Position numbers and translations under genes: made by a program. Of a DNA stretch of 64,000 nucleotides, positions 1-11,025 are shown one piece after another. The notes under the pieces were generated by a model that saw nothing but the letters and a program-made list of their open reading frames with translations, did not search any database and was not told the DNA's origin. The stretch's first letter is position 1. Each line of letters opens with the position of its first letter. The stretch is from Chelydra serpentina. Taxonomy: Eukaryota > Chordata > Testudines > Chelydridae. Location of the stretch: contig JBAIAC010000035.1 of the NCBI GenBank assembly GCA_037349315.1, positions 13,220,501 to 13,284,500 on the forward strand, in the 5' to 3' direction.

Positions 1-695
1 AGCAGAAGTGTTGGTGTAGCTAGCTAAAGATAAAGGACACTGTGTGACTTCTCCCCCATTCTACACATTCTGTTATGGTGGAATGGTGATAAGGGTCATG
101 CTTTGAAATGTTTGGAGTGGGGATTGGCCAGGAAGTCCAGTGAGAGAAACCACAACATGGTCCGTCTGCTGGTTGCAATAATATTAAGCATGTGAGTGAA
201 GACTGGGATGTCTATCTCCTCCACTCCGCTCTCCTACCATACCCCACAATATAGTTTCCCCTCCTTGCCAACATTTTCAGCTAACTCTCCCATTCCTGTC
301 CTAGTGTTGCCAACTTGGGATTTTTTTCACGAGTTATGGAATTTCAGCTGGGGCTGGAGCTGGTCTTGATGTGACACAAGATGCTCCAACCCCACTCAGC
401 AATTTCGGGCCTGCCTTGGGGGGAAATCCTTCTGATTGGCTGTCTTCCCCACTTGCCCACCCCTGGGCAGTACTTTCTCCCTCTCCCTTCAGGAGCTGAC
501 ACTATTCTTACAAGAGATGGGGAAGGAGGGAGCAGAAAGCCCAGGAGTTCAGAGCAACTCTGCACCCAGCAAGGCTCCTCTCTGCTTCACCCTCTCCCCC
601 TTTTTCTTCCTGCAAAACTCATCCCAGGAAGAGGGAGAAGAGAACCCTGCTGCATCTACCCCCACCCAATGGAGATTAATTGATCACTGTCCTCT
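1..695. other. Intergenic, no gene recognised
   Basis: No coding exon or RNA gene is recognised here. Around 300-660 the sequence is C/T-rich and opens short overlapping frames on both strands. These have no splice context or recognisable domain. The stretch may be an old interspersed repeat, but I cannot assign a family. Confidence 0.4.
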
Positions 696-699
696 GTGT

Positions 700-1560
700 A
701 CCAACCCATAATACATCTGAAGATGGTTATCAGGTCCCCCCTCAGTTTTCTTTTCTCAAGACTAACCATTCCCATTTTTTTAAACCTTTCCTCCCAGGTC
801 AGGTTTCCAAACCTTTCATCATTTTTGTTACTCTTCTCTGGACTCTCTCCAATTTTTCCATATCTTTCTTAAAGTGTAGCACCCAGAACTGGATACAGTA
901 CTCCAGCTGAGACCTCACCAGTGCCGAGTAGAGTGGGACAATTACCCCACTCCCATGTCTGACATACAACACTCGTGTTAATATCCCCCAGAATGATATT
1001 AGCCTTTTTTGCAACTACAATACATTGTTGACTCATATTCAGTTAGTGATCCACCATAATCCTCAGATCCTTTTCAGCAGTACTATCATCTAGCCAGTTA
1101 TTCCTCATTTTTTATGTATGCATTTGATTTGTCCTTCCTACGTGTAGTACTCTGCACTTGTCTTTATTGAATTTTATCTCACTGATTGCAGACCAATTCC
1201 TTAATTTATCAAGGTCATTGTGAATTCTAATGTTCTCCAAAGTGCTACAAGCTTTGTGTCATCTGCACATTTTATAAATATACTCGCTATTCCGTTATCC
1301 AACCTATTAATGAAATGATTGAATAGTACCCGACCCAGGACAGACCCCTGCGGGACATCACTAGATATGCTTTCCCAGTTTGATAGCAAACCACTGATAA
1401 CTATTCTTTTGAGTGTGAACTTTTAATCAGCCCATTTTACAGTAATTTCATCTAAACCACATTTCCTGAGCTTGCTTATGAAAATGTCATGTGTTAAAAG
1501 CTGTGTTAAAAGCCTTACTAAACCTGATATATCGCATCTATCTTTATTTTAGTAAGGTGT
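700..1560 (-). mobile_element. CR1-type LINE, 3' part of reverse transcriptase ORF, degenerate
   Basis: Read on the minus strand, 1389-1201 carries the LINE reverse-transcriptase landmarks VPQGSVLG, FINRLD and ADDTKL. Further downstream, 1014-799 carries [13 protein letters not shown] and [10 protein letters not shown], the conserved end of CR1 ORF2. The region after that (about 800-700) still resembles the usual CR1 ending. Frameshifts and stops break the frame, so this is a dead copy. The order of motifs shows one element inserted in reverse orientation. CR1 is the dominant LINE of turtles, birds and crocodilians. Confidence 0.85.
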
Positions 1561-2135
1561 TTGACATAGTCTCCATGACCCTGGCCCACCCAATTTGCAC
1601 CCCTTCTCCTAACAGGCCCCATCACTGCCCACTCCAGCCAGCTCTCCTCCCGCCATGACTTGTGGGGTTGACATGTACTTTGACTTCGTATTTCCTGATT
1701 TTCAGAGGCTCAAATTTGTGCAGCCTTAACTCTACATTTTCTGGTTTTTGTCGGTCTAAATTTAGCCTCTCTCCACATTATGTAAGGACACTAGAGACCA
1801 CTAGATAACTTTAACTCTGTGTTAACTACATTTTTAGGCATTTAATTTCCATGATTTTTAAAAAGTACCCTCATTTACCACAACCTAGCTGTCCCCCTCC
1901 AGAGCCTTTGGCTCTTTGGCAATGATTACCCTGGACACAGAATGCACTGGCTGCGTGATAGTCCCTTCATGTGTCTGCATCATCTCCCGTCTCTCTTGAT
2001 GTCCAGTATAGTCTGGTTCTCCTTTCCCAGCCATCTTCTCCACAGAGTGGCAGGTGTCAGTGTGGGAACCACAGGCTGAGGAACTGTTGAGAGGATGCAG
2101 GGACTAGAGTGGAGTCAGAAGAGACATGGGAAGAA

Positions 2136-2350
2136 TAGACCAGTGGTTAGGATCAGGGACCTGGGAGATCTGGGTTCAAATTCCTGCTCTGTGACAAACT
2201 TCCTGTGTGACCCTAGGCTAGTCATTAAGTCTCTCTGTGCCTGTGAGCCCCATCTTTAAAATGGGGATAATAGCACTGCCTTACCTCTTAGGGTGTTGTG
2301 AGAATAAATACATTACAGATTGGGAGGTCCTCAGATACTACAGTGATAGG
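2136..2350 (+). repeat. MIR-like tRNA-derived SINE
   Basis: The segment shows the MIR order of blocks: a B-box-like GGGTTCAAATTCC, then a CTCTGTGAC..TGTGTGACC core, then CTCTCTGTGCCT, then AAAATGGGGATAATA, then a CTTAGGGTGTTGTGAG tail. Divergence is high, as expected for an ancient amniote SINE. Confidence 0.75.
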
Positions 2351-3057
2351 GGGTCATAGGAACCTATAATTGATTGATGAATATGGGGTTTTGGGAATGA
2401 CAGAGCTGAAGCCCCCAACATCCACCACTGGACAGCCCTGACACCCTACTTTCCACCCCACTCTTTTCTGCACTGTCCCAACACTTCCCGCATTGCTCCA
2501 ACCCCGATATCACCCCAACTGTTCTATGCAATGTCCCCATTCCACAATCAGTGTTTTAACCTTCTAATTTCCTGAGAAGTGGCCCATGAGCAATTTATTA
2601 GTAAACTTCCCTCTTCTTTTTGCTTTTCTGTTTGACAGGTCTTTTCTGAATCTTTCTCTCCCCCCCACCCCCCCCATAGGGAATGCAGCTTCTGAAATCT
2701 ACCTCCAAAATTCTTCCCACCTAAGTCCTCCTGCACCATATCTAGGGGTGCTACAAGTTGCTCGGATTTTAATTCATGTCCTTGTGTTTACGGTTGAGGA
2801 TTTTCACCACATTCACTATGGAGCGCTTCTGTGATGTCTTTTACTCCCAATCTGAGTGGGAGCCTGCAGCCTTTCACTGGGTCCCAGGCAGGCTCTTTAA
2901 GAATATCCTTAGACTAGAGAGTGACTTCTGGCTTTTCCTTCATCCCCTGGTTATAGTCCGCACCCTGCCATCATGGACTTGCTGAGAACTTCCATTCAAT
3001 ATTTTCAGCAGGCTATTTGCCATTACAAGTAGCTACCTACCTCTTGTGTGTCTTGGG

Positions 3058-3345
3058 CCAGGTCTACTCTAGGAACTTTTGACAGTATGGCACCTTCATT
3101 TAGGAGTGTGCCTTTTTTTTCTGGCAACATTCTATACCTGCAAAAGCGCTAGCATAGGCACAGTTATACCAACATACTTTTGCCAGTATAGCTTATTTTG
3201 CTTGCCAAACCAGTATAAACTAAACTTGCAAAAACACTTTATTGCCAGTATAAGCGGCGTTTACACTAGGAGGGTTTGCTGTTATAGCTGTACTGGTATA
3301 GTAAACCAGAAAACCTTTTTTTAGTGTAAACGTCATCTTGAATCA
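3058..3345. mobile_element. Non-autonomous DNA transposon (MITE-like)
   Basis: An imperfectly palindromic stretch with many copies of a GCCAGTATA-type motif in both orientations. It begins near GGTCTACTCTAGGAA and ends near TTTTAGTGTAAACG, resembling an inverted pair. No coding capacity is seen. The family is unassigned. Confidence 0.45.
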
Positions 3346-3665
3346 GTTCAGTGTCAAGAGGTCTTTCTTGGCATTTTGAAAGAATTGAAATGGAATGCTG
3401 AATGAATAATGAAATGAATAAGGAAACATTTCGGTTTGAATTAGTTGAACATTTAACTGCATCTACTACAGTGCCTCATGGAAGCTGTCATTCAAGTGTC
3501 TCATGCCCCTTTTCTCCTCTATCGGGCAGACTATGTGTCTGGACTGTGTCTCCCATGATGCACTGCAGTCTCCTCTGGCTGAGCCATCACAGTGCACCAT
3601 GGCACCACTGCATCTAAGGAAGATGCAGTTTAATGATGAACAAACTCAAAATGAAACATTTTGAC

Positions 3666-4781
3666 GAGGGCTGTCAAATGATTAAAAAAGTGTATCACGC
3701 TTAATCATGAGATTTAAAAAAATCGTGATTGCTCACCGTTTTAATCACGCTGTTAAACAGTAAAAGAATACCATTTATTAATTTTGTTAATGTTTTCTAC
3801 ATTTTCAAATATATTAATTTCGATTACAGCACAGAATACAAAGTGTGCAGTGCTCACTTGATATTATTAGTTTTGATTAAAAATATTTGCACTGTAAAAA
3901 AGATAAACAAAAGAAATAGTATTTTTCAGTTCACCTCGTAAAAGTACTGTAGTGAGTACTCTTTATCTTGAAAGTGCAATTTACAAATGTAGAATTTTTT
4001 TACATAACTGAACTAAAAAATAAAACTATATAAAACTTTAGCACCTACAAGTCCACTTAGACCTACTTCTTGTTCAGTCAACCACTAAGGGTAGGTCTAT
4101 ACTTACGCGTCGCGTCGAACGCGTCGGATCGATGTTCTGGGTTCGATTTATCGCGTCTTGTCAAGACGCGATAAATCGAACCAGGAAGTGCTCCGTTGTC
4201 GACGCTGGTACTCCAGCTCGACGAACGGAGTAGGCGGAGTCGACGGGGGAGCCTGCGCGCCGCGTCTGGACCCCGGGTAAGTGCTTTTTCCTTCGAACTA
4301 AGGTACTTCGACTTCAGCTACGTTATTCACGTAGCTGAAGTTGCGTACCTTAGTTCGATAGGGGGGGGTAGTGTAGACCTAGCCTTAGACAAACACGTTT
4401 GTTTACATTTATGGGAGATAATGCTGCCCTCTTCTTATTTACATTGTCACTTGAAAGTGAGAATAGGTGTTCACATGACACTGTTGTAGCCAGTATTGCA
4501 AGGTATTTATGTGCCAGATATGCTAGACATTTGTATGCCCCTTTATGCTTCGTCAGCATTGAAACATGTCCTGTAGAATGGTGGCATATGAATATTTAGC
4601 ATAATTGAAATCAATATATTAGAAAATTTAGAAAAACATCCAAAAATATGTATAATAAATTTAAATGGGTATTCTATTATTGTTTAACAGTGCAATTAAA
4701 ACTGTGATTAATCATGATTAATTGTTTTAATCAAGTTAATTTGTTTTGAGTTGAGTTAACTGTGATTAATTGAAAGCCCTA
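3666..4781 (-). mobile_element. Non-autonomous hAT element with 8-bp target duplication
   Basis: The 8-bp direct repeat ATTTTGAC lies immediately outside both ends, at 3658-3665 and 4782-4789. The ends are inverted repeats of the form (T/G)AGGGCT(G/T)TCAA, and sub-terminal AT-rich blocks rich in ATTAATC also mirror each other. Minus-strand frames around 4350-4559 encode a degraded hAT C-terminal dimerisation region (YLAHKYLAI..., CEHLFSLSSDNVNKKRAAL). The element is interrupted at 4089-4384 by another MITE. An 8-bp TSD is the hAT hallmark. Confidence 0.88.
4089..4384. mobile_element. Harbinger-like MITE nested in the hAT element
   Basis: Inverted ends GGGTAGGTCTA and TAGACCTAGCC are flanked by TAA (left) and TTA (right), close to the 3-bp TWA duplication of PIF/Harbinger elements. 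Inside are two strong hairpins: one around GATTTATCGCGTCTTG and one around CTTCAGCTACGT..ACGTAGCTGAAG. The same two hairpins recur in the copy at 28426-28708, so this is a defined family. It split a pre-existing hAT element, so it is the younger insertion. Confidence 0.8.
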
Positions 4782-4789
4782 ATTTTGAC

Positions 4790-5189
4790 ACTTCTAAATT
4801 GAATTTTTTGGGCACTTTTTGTTCTATGAAAAGTTTCAGTATTTTGACAAGTTTCAGTGTCTTGATTCTCAGCAAGTACTACAGCCAAATCTTCCTGAAA
4901 GATGAATAGCAAATCATGTTAAACTGATAATTAGGGAGTAATGAATAAGAACTCTGCAGATAATATGGTGGATCGTAGTAACCAAGAGACAAAGAATAAT
5001 ATGTGGGATATTTTGATGGTTGCAATATAAACCAATAGTATGCATTCACCTGGCAGAATCAGAAAGGGAAACAAAAACAGGATGGAGTGGTGTGAGGGTT
5101 TTTCATAACAAGGAGAAATCTTACAAGAGTAACATTTACTTTAGACAGGCTTGAATGAAAAATAAATAATACATATGGTGAAGGCCAGC
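4790..5189. other. Intergenic, nothing recognised
   Basis: AT-rich sequence without supported exons, RNA genes or clear repeat structure. Confidence 0.4.
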
Positions 5190-5890
5190 TGAATGCCTTT
5201 GCTCTTTCCCCTGGATGCTAGATTATAGTGGGGTGGTCACCCACTTCTACCTGGAAGGGCTTAAAACAGCCCTGGGAGAGGGCTGGGGCAGGGGGAAAGC
5301 TGGGTTGATTGGGAGGCAGCCTCAGCTGTGGCCAGGCCCCAAACAGACCCAGCTGGCCCTATAAAACCCAGTGAAGCCAGGAGCAGAAAAAGACTCTCTC
5401 ACTAGCCTGTTGAGAGGGAGGGACTTAGCTACTGGGAGCATACCAAGGTGCCTGAGGTGGAGCAGGGCTGGGGGAAGGCCAGAGGAGCTGGGGAGCTCCA
5501 GCCTGGAAACCCCACAGACTGCAGGCCTAGTGGAAGGCCAAAAGGAGTACTGGGATTGCAAGGGGCAGGCAGCGGCAGCAGGTCTAAACCCCCTTTACCA
5601 GTGATGAGTGGCCTTTACACTGAAGTCTTCCACAGGGAACGGGGGCTAGGTGATGACTGGCAGTGGCCATAGACTGAGGTGAGGTGGGGGTAGAGGGTTG
5701 GGGGTTCCCTGGGGGAGGAGGGGGAGACCCAGATCTGTGTAGGGTACTGCAGGTGGCAGTGCCTGGATGAAAGGGGGCATCGGGGTCCAGGAGGGACTCG
5801 GGGCCCAGGGTAAGCAGGACACCAGCCTGCAGAGGGCGCTCCGGAGGCTGGAACGCTAATTCCCTGGATGACCAGCAGGAGGCACATGAC
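5190..5890 (+). repeat. GC-rich interspersed repeat, LTR-like
   Basis: The segment differs sharply in composition from the flanking DNA and has a TATA-like CCCTATAAAACCC near 5357, followed by purine-rich sequence. It resembles a GC-rich turtle interspersed repeat that I recall as LTR-like. The short frames on both strands (for example 5371-5604) are composition artefacts. I do not see a confident TG..CA pair or a target duplication, so the LTR assignment is tentative. Confidence 0.45.
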
Positions 5891-8454
5891 TCCGTGAGTC
5901 CCGCCCAGCTACATAGATGAAATGAAAAGGCAACGATTTTAAAAGATAAAAGGAAATAGGGTTTTTTGTGCAATGTTTAATTAACACATAAAACTCATTA
6001 CCACATATTTATTTTATATATCTATTTGTCCGGGTTACTTACACTATACTTAACACTGAAGTATCAGAACATTTTTATGTTCAGTTTAAAACTAGAGGAT
6101 ACTAGAGTATGAGTTACCCAGACAGGATGTTTGGTACAAAATCTGTCTATTTTATTTTTCAGCAATAAGCAAGTAAACATAAGACATGGGGTATTTGTAA
6201 TCCAACACATCATACTTTCAAGTGCACACAATAGTCTTACCAAACTGCAGGTGACATAATACTTCTCAACAAACTTGCCCTCCCCTACAACATGCACGAC
6301 ACTATTCAGTGCACCTAACACCCTCAACCCCTACTGCTCTGTGTCTATCGTATGTTTTCCTAGCAAAATACTGGAGCAGGCCTCTCCAGCCACCTCCTTG
6401 TCCACAGAATCCTTGATCCATTCCATTTTGGTTTCCATTTCTTCCACGGCACTGAACCACCTTCCTCTACTCTGCTGCTTCTGGATCTTTCATATTACTT
6501 ATCCTCCAGGTGTTCACTGAAGCATCTGGACCACACCTTAAATGCCTTGTGATTTCCTGAATGCTTTAAACACTACTCTGGTCTTGATGGCTCTCTTCTC
6601 ATTTGGGGTTGTTCCCTTCTCTCCACCACTATCTTTGTGACCTCACCATGAACACTAAACTACTCCTTAGTGGGACTGTCCCAAGTTTTTGCATTCCCCC
6701 TTCACATTTCTTCCCATGTGGCCCTAACATTTTACAATTCAACTCCACACACTTTTATTCTAATGGCACAACTCTCTTTCCCTTCAGTTCTCCACTGACT
6801 TCCCTCAAATCTCTCTCCACCAAAACACCTGTCTCCAGCTTAGCCTTCTTCAGTTGAAAGTCCCAAGATGGACATCCTCAGCTCTGATCTTCCTTTTGCC
6901 TATCTGTAATCTTAGTCATTTTCAAATCTGAGCTTTCCTTTTCTCCTCACATTGCTGCACTCTGCATGTCTTTGCAACATAGCCTGATTCAGCCAACACC
7001 TTGATCCTTACTCTACCAAGTCACTTATTTATACGTTTGTTACTTTTTGCCTTTGTTACAGTCTCTCTTCTATGGCTTCCCAAAATCACACCTATCCCAA
7101 GTCCATCCTTCTGAGAACTCCGCAGCATGCCCTTTCATCTATTCATACCAATGTCACATCATGCCCAACCTGAAAGACTTCTGCTAGCTCCCCAATCACT
7201 ACAAAAAATAATTTAATTGTACCAAGACTCTGCATTGCAATACTCCATTTACCTCTGTGAATCCAATTGCTTTCTTTGCTCTACTAGTTGTGATGACCTG
7301 TCAGACCTCCGCTCCCGCTTTTGGCAGAGGTTGCTCCTTTTCTGTTGCTTCACAGGTTATTTGGAACTCAAAGTCCACCTCCTTTCCTACCCCAGTTCTA
7401 GTCTCCACCTTTTCTCAAAATGCAACTCAGAGCCTCCTGTTCTGTATTACCAACATCTGAGTAGCTATTGGTCAGTTCCATCATGCCAATACTTAATATT
7501 ACTCATGACTGGCGTAAGAAAATCTGAAGCAGTCTGCAAATCTTTTTGATTTAACCCTCCAGTTGCAACATTCTTTCACTAGTTCTTTCTCTGCATTTCA
7601 GCCCCAATTCCTGAGCCAGTTGGAGGGAGAAAAGGGATCCGGTGCAGCATGGCATGAGGAACAATAACACATAGAAACTTGATGTGTGTTTGTAGAGTTT
7701 TAGGGGAATCTGACTATCATTTTTATGGCCTATGGCACACTCACCTGCTTCTGGCAGTGTTCTTGGTTAAAAATCTGATCAGCAGAACTGATGGCCTAAA
7801 ATTATTTTGATTTGTCAAAAATTGGAGGCTACTTACCCAATGTGCCTCATGGAAGAAATTAATATAATGTTTGTAAAACTAGATTGATCAGTTTGATAGG
7901 GTGCTATCCCTTTAAGAGGAAGGGGGTGCTTGGAACCCTATCCAACATATAAAATGAGAGAATTAACAGATTGGAGGGAGTCTGGGTCAAGGTCTGGTAA
8001 GATATGAAGGCACTGCAGTATGGGATGCAGGCCTCTGTGAAGGGAGCCTGGTCTGGAGGCACAGGTTATTTCTAAGTTATTGGTTTTTTTTTAATTGTTG
8101 CAATTAAACTGGGATTTGCTGTTCTATTTCTTGAGTCCTTCCATTTCTTACTCTGAGATGCTTGTGGATCTACATCACAATTATTAATCGGTGACCTGTG
8201 TGGCAGAAACTTCAGAGTTCAAATTTCAGATTTTTTTCTGTATTCAACAGCCCTGAATTAACAAGCATACTAAATATCCAGACTCTAGCCAAAGGGTCTT
8301 TAATTGATTAAAATCATGTAAGACTGATTACCTTTTGATGAGCCCTGCTGGAAAGGGAGAAATTGAAATTTGAGATCATTTTATTAGTACTCATTGGCTC
8401 TGTCACCCTGTCTGGAATGGTTCACAACTATGAGTGACAACCTCAGGGCAGACT
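5891..8454. other. Intergenic, no gene supported
   Basis: C/T-rich tracts between 6270 and 7550 open several short plus-strand frames of 67-110 codons with no recognisable domain, signal peptide or splice context. The stretch around 7880-8200 may be a decayed repeat end. I see no gene. Confidence 0.45.
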
Positions 8455-9450
8455 GTCAAAAAGCAGGGCAAACACCCCAAACTAGTGGTATGTTCTATAG
8501 GTAGATTTGATCAACCCAGCAACAAACATTAACTCATGAAGCACTATAACAGACTTACCATGGAGTCACAGACTCCAGTGTACCTTGCCACCTAGGCAAG
8601 CTGGACTTAGTGATAAATGGTCATTACACCAAAGATCACAAAATATTCAGGTTGCTCCCAGTCCCAAGTGACCAGTCTCTTGCCTCAGAGATCTAATTTG
8701 TACTTTAGATCTCACCCCAAAGACAACGCTTGTAGCCAATCCTGTAATAAACTAACTCAAGGTTTATTAAGCAGGAAAAAGCAATGAGTTATTGACAGGT
8801 TGAAGCGGGCAACATATATACACATGAGTTATCATCTATGGTTTCAAAAGGTGACAGAGATGTAATCTGTCAGCACTGAATGTCTTTTAGGACTATTCCA
8901 GGTTGACCCCAGGGATCTCTTCTTTTGTTTCCTAGCCTCAGCCCTGTCAGAGTTCATACAGTAAAGAGATGAGGAATTTTCATGTCAGAGGTCTTTATTT
9001 CCTTCTCCCACAATTTAGGTTAATGGGAGAAGCTTCCTTGCACATAGCACCTTTACGGGTGCGAGAGGGCCATTAGCCCCGTCTTTTTATCGTGATTCTT
9101 CACAATGGTCCACTTAGTTTTGATAGTCCTCCTTCAGGGACGGGAGAACCACTCCTCTTGCCTGAGTTCACAAGTTCAGAGCAGGCATTTTTACAGTTAT
9201 AAAGCAAAATTTACATATTGTATGGGATAGGTACATTACAAGTAAGATTAATGTATGCAGCAACTTACAAGCATTTTGTAGAGTCTAAACACATCCTTAC
9301 AAGTCTAACTATCTTGAACAATACTAACATACAGGGGAGCTGGTCTGGTTTCCAGCTATGAATATGTCAGTGCTCAGCTGATGCCTACAGCATTGGCAAG
9401 AGCTTGCATCTGGTCTACCAGCATGACAGCCTCATAATGAATAAGGGTAG
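8455..9450. repeat. Old interspersed repeat, probably retroelement-derived
   Basis: Low-complexity-free sequence of the kind repeated in turtle genomes, including the block around TAATAAACTAACTCAAGGTTTATTAA (about 8744-8770). There is no intact ORF and the termini are not clear. The assignment comes from general recognition only. Confidence 0.3.
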
Positions 9451-9496
9451 CAAATACAAGCCTATAGTTCAGTGGGAACATGGAAATTAAGACATC

Positions 9497-9581
9497 TATC
9501 CTGCAGACACTTATACATGTGCTAACTTTAGCACAGTAATAAAGTTAAGCACATGTCTAAGTGTTTGTAGGATCAGGGCCT
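9497..9581. repeat. Palindromic interspersed repeat (best copy)
   Basis: A near-perfect inverted repeat: the left arm starts ATCCTGCAGACACTTATACA and is mirrored by the right arm ending TGTCTAAGTGTTTGTAGGAT. The loop around GCACAGTA is short. Related copies or half-copies lie at about 10395-10475, 11345-11470, 12055-12190, 25920-25995, 31490-31580, 34630-34700, 49552-49665 and 56345-56455. Confidence 0.75.
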
Positions 9582-10039
9582 AACTGTGCCAGTCAGCCAC
9601 CCTATTACGTGTCTGTTTTATATTAATGACATTATGATAAAAAATGCAGCAATTAGTGTTTAATGTACCATATTCCATGCCAAAAAAGTTCTCTAGATTA
9701 ATGAGTGTAAAAAATACCTTTGCCTTTGATTTCAGAAATATTCTCTAGTATGTAAAACATGTGGTCAATTTATTTTTATTTTTAGAGTATCGTTTTTAAT
9801 TATGATTGGAGAAAAAATCCACGAATTATTCATCTCACACTGTAGTTAGTGTATGTAAAGCAATATCTTTATTTGTGAAAATAAATCATGAATACAGAAT
9901 TCATTTTATAAAAATACTAACTCAAAATTATTCCAAACAAAATTTTAAATAAAACTAGTGCATCCAAATTAAACATTACATTTATATAATTATTTATTAT
10001 TATTCTAATATAATATTTATATTGCAGTAGTGCGAAGAC

Positions 10040-10125
10040 TTAGGATCAGAGCCCCATTGCGCGAGTTTCTGTACAAACAGATACGAAGGCATAGTCCCTG
10101 CCCAAAGAGCTTACAATATAACATA
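10040..10125 (-). repeat. SINE tail fragment
   Basis: Reverse-oriented match to the tail seen in the SINE at 22790-23060: GTAAGCTCTTTGGGCAGGGAC and CAATGGGGC-like blocks. Similar fragments lie near 14520-14605 (minus), 37790-37890 (plus) and 50085-50165 (plus). Confidence 0.6.
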
Positions 10126-10724
10126 GTTTGACAATAAATATTACTCTGGAATTATATAAATTATGTACATTCTGTTTCCACAATAAATATGTTGACATAA
10201 ATATACAATTGTTGACATAAATATACTGTAACAGTAGTTTTCAACCTGGGCTCTAAGATTTCCAAAGGGGTCTACACCTCAATTTGAAATTTTTTAGGGG
10301 TCCACAAATGAAAAAAGGTTGAAAACCACTGTGCTATGACATTGATACAATAAATATACTGAGCCATAATGAGTGCCACAGAAATGCAGTTGGGCCCTGA
10401 TTCAGGAAAGCACATTGACATCCATGGGAGTGAAAGGTAAGTATTTTTCTGAAGTGCTTTCGTGATTTCAGGCTGTAATGATTAGGCCAGTTTTTATTAT
10501 CTGTTTTCAAAGATGTCGACAGACAGAACTCTGAATTCTACCATCTAATATGCATTTTAAATAATTTTCATTTATAGGATTTAATTTTGACCATTTAAAA
10601 ATATACTAAATACTATCGTACCTCGTGAAAGAATAAGATGGAATTCCTTATTTTAGTTGCCCCTTTCATTCTGTAACATAGTTTGAATGCTATGGCTTTA
10701 TATAAATATAAAGGCACCCTCTAA

Positions 10725-10748
10725 AATAAATACATAAATAAATAAATG
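10725..10748 (-). promoter_or_regulatory. AU-rich element in the IL5 3' UTR
   Basis: On the minus strand the sequence is a run of overlapping ATTTA pentamers (ATTTATTTATTTATG, then TATTTATTT), about 165 nt downstream of the IL5 stop codon. Overlapping AUUUA motifs in 3' UTRs are the known mRNA-destabilising signal of cytokine transcripts, including mammalian IL5. Position and strand fit that role. A minus-strand AATAAA at 10498-10493 is a possible, unproven poly(A) signal. Confidence 0.7.
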
Positions 10749-10911
10749 CACTGTAAATTTAAGTTACAAACATTTGGTATGTTTTAGATATTCATGTTAA
10801 CGTTGTGTGTATCTTTATGTATTTCCATGGTAATTTTGCAATATTTTCTTAATATTTAATAATGTGTTATTGAAAACATACATCCAACTAAAATGGGTTG
10901 CTCATCTCAGT

Positions 10912-11025
10912 TCATTGGGATTTAATGCAATTAAATTCATTCAGTCTTTCAAAGAACTTTTTATAGAAGTGCAACGCCCTCATTGGTCTTACTTCTTTTG
11001 TCTCACAGCTCTTAGATGGATTTAC
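10912..11025 (-). CDS. IL5: IL5 exon 4 (helix D, stop)
   Basis: 114 nt, 37 codons plus TGA (10914-10912). The acceptor is TTTTTCTAG, then GTAAATCC. It encodes the conserved SC cysteine, an amphipathic helix (LHFYKKFFERLNEF) and a terminal FNCIKSQ with an extra cysteine. Confidence 0.85.
   Translation of the reverse strand, partial: VNPSKSCETKEVRPMRALHFYKKFFERLNEFNCIKSQ

Noticed and set aside
5322..5973. Frames of 74-129 codons in the GC-rich repeat
   Set aside because: They overlap on both strands within an interspersed repeat and contain no domain; composition explains them.
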